Origin: Achromobacter piechaudii NBRC 102461
Lineage (GTDB): Bacteria > Pseudomonadota > Gammaproteobacteria > Burkholderiales > Burkholderiaceae_B
DNA: 64,000 nucleotides
Assembly: GCF_001571245.1 (NCBI RefSeq)
Contig: NZ_BCTK01000005.1
Coordinates: 248,001 to 312,000 of the forward strand
Reading direction: 5' to 3'
In this document: one piece after another, positions 59,815 to 64,000 of the stretch
Layout: every line of letters starts with the position of its first letter
Position numbering within the stretch: the first letter of the stretch is position 1
Translations under genes and position numbers: made by a program
Notes under the pieces: model-generated
Seen by the model: only the letters and a program-made list of their open reading frames with translations
What the model was told of the DNA's origin: nothing
The model's database searches: none

Positions 59815-62094
59815 ATGTCCCTCGATCTCGAAACCACTGCCGCTGAAGCCACGCCCGTGCAGGGCGAACTGCTGGACGCGGAATCCAACCCTCTGACCCT
59901 GAGCCTTCAGGATTTCGTCGGCGAGTTCGGCGACGAACTGCTCGACGCCCTCAACAGCGCCAACCCGCCGGTCTATACCGGCCAACCGCAGGCGCACCGG
60001 CAACTCGTCGTCGCCAGCCTCAAGCGCAAGCTGTTCCCAGCACAGGCCGAAGTCGTCCACGCCGCCGCCGAGCTGCTGATCGACCGTGGCGAACGCGCCG
60101 CGATCGTCAATGGCGAGATGGGCTGCGGTAAGACGACCGTCGGCATCGCCGCGGCCGCCGTGCTCAACGCCGAAGGCTACCGCCGCACTCTGGTCCTGTC
60201 GCCACCGCACCTGGTTTACAAGTGGCGGCGGGAGATCCAGGAGACGGTGGCCGGCGCCAAGGTATGGGTGCTCAATGGGCCGGATACGCTCGTCAAACTC
60301 ATCAAGCTGCGTGAGCAGTTGGGTGTGCAGCCCACGGGCCAGGAGTTCTTCGTCCTGGGGCGCGTCAGGATGCGGATGGGTTTCCACTGGAAGCCTGTCT
60401 TCACCACGCGACGCACCCGCCACGGCGACGTGGCGGCTTGCCCGGACTGCGGCACGGTTATCACCGACCTCGACGGCGAGCCGGTCAACCCGGTCGCTCT
60501 CCAAGCCGATGAGTACCGCAGGAAGTGCAGCCATTGCGCCGCGCCCCTGTGGACGCTGATCCGCCCGCGCAGCCTGTCCGGCAGCGATCAATCCTCGGCC
60601 GTGCTCAAAGCCTTGAAGCGCATTCCGACGATCGGGGAAGTCACCGCGCAGAAGCTGATGCAGAAGTTCGGGGACGGGTTCCTGGCATCGATGCTCGGCG
60701 ACAACATCCACGAGTTCATCAACTTGATGGACGGCAACGGCGAGCTGGTGTTTTCTGACCGTCAGGCCACGCGCATGGAACGTGCGATGGCCAACATGGA
60801 GTTCGGCTTCGGCGAGGGCGGCTACCAACCGTCCGAGTTCATCAAGAGGTACCTGCCGCAAGGCACGTTCGACCTGCTGATCGCCGACGAGGCCCATGAG
60901 TACAAGAACGGCGGCAGTGCCCAAGGCCAGGCCATGGGCGTGCTGGCGGCGAAGGCTCGCAAGACCTTGCTGCTGACTGGCACGCTGATGGGCGGCTATG
61001 GGGACGACCTGTTCTATCTGCTGTTCCGAGCCCTGCCTGGGCGGATGATCGAAGACGGCTACCGCCCGACCACGAGCGGCAGCATGACCTCGGCTGCGAT
61101 GGCGTTCATGCGCGATCACGGGGTCTTGAAAGACATCTACTCCGAGAGCACCGGCACGGCGCACAAGACGGCCAAGGGCACCAAGGTATCGGTGCGCACG
61201 GTCAAGGCCCCGGGCTTCGGCCCCAAGGGCGTCTTGCGCTGCATCCTGCCGTTCACGATCTTCCTCAAGCTCAAGGACATCGGCGGCAACGTCCTGCCGC
61301 CTTATGACGAGGAGTTCCGTGAAGTCGCGATGGACACGGCACAAGCCGCGGCCTACCGCGATCTGGCGGGTCGGCTGACCGCCGAGCTGAAACAGGCTCT
61401 GGCGCGACGCGATACGACCTTGCTGGGCGTGGTTCTCAACGTGCTGCTGGCCTGGCCGGATTGCTGCTTCCGGTCGGAGACCGTGGTGCATCCGCGCACG
61501 CGCAACACCTTGGCGTTCGTCCCGGCTCAGTTCAACGAGTTCGAGGTGACACCGAAAGAGCGCGAGCTGATCGACATCTGCAAAGAGGAGAAGGCACAGG
61601 GTCGCAAGGTCCTGGCCTACACGGTCTATACCGGCACGCGCGACACCACGTCGCGCCTGAAGGTGCTGCTGGAGCAGGAGGGCTTCAAAGTGGCGGTGCT
61701 GCGCGCGAGCGTGGACGCCAGCCGCCGCGAAGACTGGATCGCCGAGCAACTGGACCGTGGCATCGACGTGCTCATCACTAACCCCGAGCTGGTCAAGACG
61801 GGGCTGGACCTGTTGGAGTTCCCGACGATCGTGTTCATGCAGTCGGGCTACAACGTGTACTCGCTCCAGCAGGCGGCACGCCGCTCCTGGCGCATCGGGC
61901 AAAAGCAGCCCGTGCGCGTGATCTACCTTGGCTATGCCGGTTCTTCGCAGATGACCTGCCTGGAGCTGATGGCCAAGAAGATCATGGTCTCGCAGTCCAC
62001 CTCGGGCGACGTGCCTGAATCCGGGCTCGATGTTCTGAACCAGGATGGTGATTCCGTCGAGGTCGCACTGGCCCGGCAATTGGTCGCCGCCTGA
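59815..62094 (+). CDS. SNF2-like DEAD/DEAH helicase of the ICE
   Basis: The 759-residue superfamily 2 ATPase has Walker A VNGEMGCGKTTVGIAAA (near residue 100), TLVLSPPHLVYKWRREI, the DEAH box LLIADEAHEYKN (about 358), TLLLTGTLMGG, and helicase C-terminal motifs LAYTVYTGTRDT, LITNPELVKTGLDL and QQAARRSWRIGQKQPV (about 690), typical of SNF2-like translocases. Between motifs Ia and II there is an insert with two CxxC pairs (ACPDCGTV ... KCSHCAAP) and a helix-hairpin-helix-like LKRIPTIGEVTAQKLMQKFG. It could act on DNA during transfer or defence together with the methylase. ATG 59815 lies behind TTGGAG. Confidence 0.88.
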   Translation: MSLDLETTAAEATPVQGELLDAESNPLTLSLQDFVGEFGDELLDALNSANPPVYTGQPQAHRQLVVASLKRKLFPAQAEVVHAAAELLIDRGERAAIVNGEMGCGKTTVGIAAAAVLNAEGYRRTLVLSPPHLVYKWRREIQETVAGAKVWVLNGPDTLVKLIKLREQLGVQPTGQEFFVLGRVRMRMGFHWKPVFTTRRTRHGDVAACPDCGTVITDLDGEPVNPVALQADEYRRKCSHCAAPLWTLIRPRSLSGSDQSSAVLKALKRIPTIGEVTAQKLMQKFGDGFLASMLGDNIHEFINLMDGNGELVFSDRQATRMERAMANMEFGFGEGGYQPSEFIKRYLPQGTFDLLIADEAHEYKNGGSAQGQAMGVLAAKARKTLLLTGTLMGGYGDDLFYLLFRALPGRMIEDGYRPTTSGSMTSAAMAFMRDHGVLKDIYSESTGTAHKTAKGTKVSVRTVKAPGFGPKGVLRCILPFTIFLKLKDIGGNVLPPYDEEFREVAMDTAQAAAYRDLAGRLTAELKQALARRDTTLLGVVLNVLLAWPDCCFRSETVVHPRTRNTLAFVPAQFNEFEVTPKERELIDICKEEKAQGRKVLAYTVYTGTRDTTSRLKVLLEQEGFKVAVLRASVDASRREDWIAEQLDRGIDVLITNPELVKTGLDLLEFPTIVFMQSGYNVYSLQQAARRSWRIGQKQPVRVIYLGYAGSSQMTCLELMAKKIMVSQSTSGDVPESGLDVLNQDGDSVEVALARQLVAA

Positions 62095-62106
62095 ACTTCA
62101 CACAAT

Positions 62107-62137
62107 GCCGACGACCGAGAGGTCGTCGGCTTTTTTT
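62107..62137 (+). terminator. Terminator between the helicase gene and the ars operon
   Basis: GCCGACGACC and GGTCGTCGGC form a 10-bp perfect stem followed by seven T residues; it separates the convergent backbone and arsenic cargo. Confidence 0.93.
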
Positions 62138-62152
62138 CAGTGCCTTGCATCG

Positions 62153-62875
62153 TCAAATTGCACCTTGCCGTACACGCTTGGACAGTGATTCAGCGCCCTC
62201 TTTGCGCTCGCTGTACCGATCCACCAGATACGGGACCGCGTCGCGCGTGAGCAGCGTGAACTTCATCAGTTCTTCCATCACGTCCACGATGCGGTCGTAA
62301 TAGGCCGAGGGCTTCATGCGCCCGACCTCGTCGAACTCCTGGTATGCCTTGGCGACCGAGGACTGGTTCGGGATGGTCAGCATCCGCATCCAGCGGCCGA
62401 GCACGCGCATCTGGTTGACCGCGTTGAAGGACTGCGAGCCGCCCGACACCTGCATCACCGCCAGCGTCTTGCCCTGGGTCGGGCGCACCGCGCCGACCGA
62501 CAGCGGAATCCAGTCGATCTGCGTCTTCATCAGGCCGGTCATCGCGCCGTGGCGCTCCGGCGAACTCCACACCATGCCTTCGGCCCATTGCACCAGTTCG
62601 TGCAGTTCCTTGACCTTGGGGTGATCAGCGGGTGCATCGTCCACCAGCGGCAGGCCGGACGGATTGAACAATCGGGTTTCACCGCCCAGCGCCCGCAGGA
62701 TGCGGGCGGCTTCTTCGGCTGCGAGGCGGCTGAACGAGCGTTCGCGCAGCGAGCCGTAGAGCAGCAGGAAGCGCGGCGCGTGGGTGGTCCGTGCCGGCGC
62801 GAACAGGTGTTCGGCGTCTGGTTGCTGGAACAGCGCCGCGTCGATGTTTGGCAGGTCGAGGCGGGCTTCAGACAC
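62153..62875 (-). CDS. arsH: Arsenical resistance protein ArsH
   Basis: ArsH is an NADPH-dependent FMN reductase that oxidises trivalent organoarsenicals. The 240-residue protein contains [21 protein letters not shown] (FMN-phosphate loop), [48 protein letters not shown] and [20 protein letters not shown], all ArsH hallmarks. The start is set at GTG 62875 ([15 protein letters not shown]), overlapping the arsC stop; ATG 62890 is an alternative. It is the last gene of the acr3-arsC-arsH run. Confidence 0.93.
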   Translation of the reverse strand: MSEARLDLPNIDAALFQQPDAEHLFAPARTTHAPRFLLLYGSLRERSFSRLAAEEAARILRALGGETRLFNPSGLPLVDDAPADHPKVKELHELVQWAEGMVWSSPERHGAMTGLMKTQIDWIPLSVGAVRPTQGKTLAVMQVSGGSQSFNAVNQMRVLGRWMRMLTIPNQSSVAKAYQEFDEVGRMKPSAYYDRIVDVMEELMKFTLLTRDAVPYLVDRYSERKEGAESLSKRVRQGAI

Positions 62876-63290
62876 GACGGCCTTTCTCATCAACCAGCGG
62901 CTCGCCGTCTTCCTTGTTGAACGCGCCGCGCTGCGGTTGCGGCAGAAGGTCGAGCACGGCTTCCGATGGCCGGCACAGGCGCACACCCAGCGGCGTGACC
63001 ACGATCGGCCGGTTGATGAGAATGGGATGCTGGAGCATGAAACCGATCAGGTCGTCGTCGCTCCACTTCGGGTTGCCCAGGTCGAGTTCGGCATAGGGCG
63101 TACCTTTCTCGCGCAGTATGTCCCGCACCGGCACGCCCATCGCCGCGATCAGCGCCTGGAGCGTGTCGCGGCCGGGCGGCGTCTTCAGGTACTCGATGAT
63201 GGTCGGTTCCTCGCCGCTGTTGCGGATCAGGCCCAGCACGTTGCGCGATGTGCCGCAGGCTGGGTTGTGGTAGATCGTGATGGTGCTCAT
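62868..63290 (-). CDS. arsC: Glutaredoxin-dependent arsenate reductase
   Basis: ArsC reduces arsenate to arsenite using glutathione and glutaredoxin. The 140-residue protein begins [20 protein letters not shown] with the catalytic Cys12. [14 protein letters not shown]-like [34 protein letters not shown] and [14 protein letters not shown] supply the arginines that bind arsenate. This is the plasmid R773/Escherichia type. It lies between acr3 and arsH, overlapping arsH by a few bases. Confidence 0.95.
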   Translation of the reverse strand: MSTITIYHNPACGTSRNVLGLIRNSGEEPTIIEYLKTPPGRDTLQALIAAMGVPVRDILREKGTPYAELDLGNPKWSDDDLIGFMLQHPILINRPIVVTPLGVRLCRPSEAVLDLLPQPQRGAFNKEDGEPLVDEKGRRV

Positions 63291-63306
63291 GGATGCCTCT
63301 TGGAGA

Positions 63307-64000
63307 TTACGAAGTGGTCGCGCGGCGTTCGTACCAGCCGCGTGAGCGGTTGACCACCCGCACCACCAGCAGCATGACCGGCACCTCGATGAGCACGCCG
63401 ACCACTGTTGCGAGTGCCGCACCGGAATGGAAGCCGAATAGGCTGATGGCGGCGGCCACGGCCAGCTCGAAGAAGTTGCTGGCACCAATCAACGCGGATG
63501 GCCCAGCGACGCAGTGCTTTTCGCCCGCCTGGCGGTTGAGCCAGTACGCCAGCCCGGAATTGAAGAACACCTGGATCAGGATCGGCACCGCGAGCATGGC
63601 GATCACCAGCGGCTGCCGGATGATGGCCTCGCCTTGGAAGGCGAACAGCAGCACCAGCGTCAGCAACAGCGCGGCGATGGACAACGGGCCGATGCGTTCC
63701 AGTGCCCTGTCGAACGCGGCCTGTCCCTTGCGCAGCAGCGCCCGGCGCCAAAGCTGGGCCAGGATGACCGGAATGACGATGTACAAACCCACCGACACCA
63801 GCAAGGTGTCCCAAGGCACCGTGATCGAGGACAGGCCCAGCAGCAGGCCGACGATGGGTGCGAAGGCGAGCACCATGATGGTGTCGTTCAAGGCCACTTG
63901 CGACAGCGTAAATGCCGGATCGCCGCCAGTCAGTCGGCTCCAAACGAAAACCATTGCGGTGCACGGTGCGGCAGCCAGCAGGATCAGGCCGGCGATGTAG
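63307..64000 (-). CDS. acr3: ACR3-family arsenite efflux protein, C-terminal part
   Basis: This is the C-terminal 230 residues of an arsenite/H+ antiporter of the ACR3 (BART superfamily) type. The segment entering from the edge reads IAGLILLAAAPCTAMVFVWS, with the cysteine conserved and essential in Acr3. VALNDTIMVLAFAPIVGLLLG, IGLYIVIPVILAQLWRR-like VGLYIVIPVILAQLWRR, and the helices around SALIGASNFFELAVAAAISLFG follow. The 5' half lies beyond the right edge, so it is only partial here. It is 16 nt upstream of arsC in one operon. The regulator arsR is presumably further right. Confidence 0.94.
   Translation of the reverse strand, partial: YIAGLILLAAAPCTAMVFVWSRLTGGDPAFTLSQVALNDTIMVLAFAPIVGLLLGLSSITVPWDTLLVSVGLYIVIPVILAQLWRRALLRKGQAAFDRALERIGPLSIAALLLTLVLLFAFQGEAIIRQPLVIAMLAVPILIQVFFNSGLAYWLNRQAGEKHCVAGPSALIGASNFFELAVAAAISLFGFHSGAALATVVGVLIEVPVMLLVVRVVNRSRGWYERRATTS

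Noticed and set aside
59686-62079. 797-codon minus-strand open frame opposite the helicase gene
   Set aside because: It is the antisense shadow of a clear SNF2-like helicase with all motifs in order; the minus frame has no recognisable domain and results from high GC.
1-64000. CRISPR arrays and complete insertion sequences
   Set aside because: No regularly spaced 25-40 bp repeats with unique spacers and no transposase gene with terminal repeats were seen anywhere in the window.

Overview
The window is high-GC DNA from a betaproteobacterium of the Alcaligenaceae type (Achromobacter/Bordetella-like). The evidence is the dusB-fis-purH and pepP/ubiH neighbourhood, a Bug (TctC) receptor, a phasin, an aat-bpt-pyrD cluster, and a tRNA-Gly/tRNA-Cys locus. 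Assignments come from reading the sequence and recognising motifs; no database search was run.

Bases 1-31531 are ordinary chromosome. On the minus strand lie purH (partial), fis, dusB, ubiH and pepP, with one opposed TM2-type membrane gene between ubiH and pepP. A yybP-ykoY (manganese) riboswitch precedes a Na/Ca-exchanger-type antiporter. A complex magnesium locus follows: promoter, 17-codon upstream ORF, structured leader, small ACT-like protein, a second upstream ORF with an Asp-Pro-Asp-Pro run like enterobacterial MgtL, a long leader, then mgtA. After this come a porin, a CtaG-like protein, galU, bepA, a YheT-type hydrolase, azlCD, rhlE, a thioredoxin-like protein, an EI24 protein, a CinA-domain protein, an IclR regulator with a Bug receptor, phasin, a nudix-aat-bpt-pyrD run (two N-degron aminoacyl transferases plus DHODH), a LysR/DoxX pair and tRNA-Cys.

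At 31532-31549 there is an exact 18-bp copy of the 3' end of tRNA-Gly(GCC) without the rest of the tRNA. This is the attachment repeat of an ICEclc/PAGI-2-type integrative conjugative element (ICE). Everything from there to the right edge belongs to the ICE. The end-proximal part holds a DUF305 cargo gene, an AlpA-type regulator, parA, a HicA-like ORF, parB, DUF2857, the STY4528 replication protein, TIGR03761, DUF3158, ssb and topB. Around the STY4528 gene are intragenic inverted repeats and a tandemly repeated palindrome region that could be a replication origin.

At 43.7-49.9 kb a metal cargo module sits after topB: a CDF transporter, a sterol-desaturase pseudogene, cadR, a four-HMA-domain cadA, lspA and a tiny cysteine-rich exported protein. 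The ICE backbone then resumes (50.2-62.1 kb) as a long co-oriented run of mostly small genes (including DUF3085, STY4534/DUF3577, DUF3275, a DUF6094-type DNA methylase and a large SNF2-like helicase). Most of their spacers carry a hairpin with a T-tract. Three spacers contain a two-hairpin RNA-like element with compensatory base changes, possibly the described radC RNA motif. The window ends in an arsenic cargo operon (acr3-arsC-arsH, minus strand; acr3 is cut by the edge).

The strongest candidates for new biology are the double-uORF magnesium leader, the covarying two-hairpin elements with the single-gene hairpin cassettes they regulate, the repeats around the ICE replication gene, and the methylase/helicase pair.
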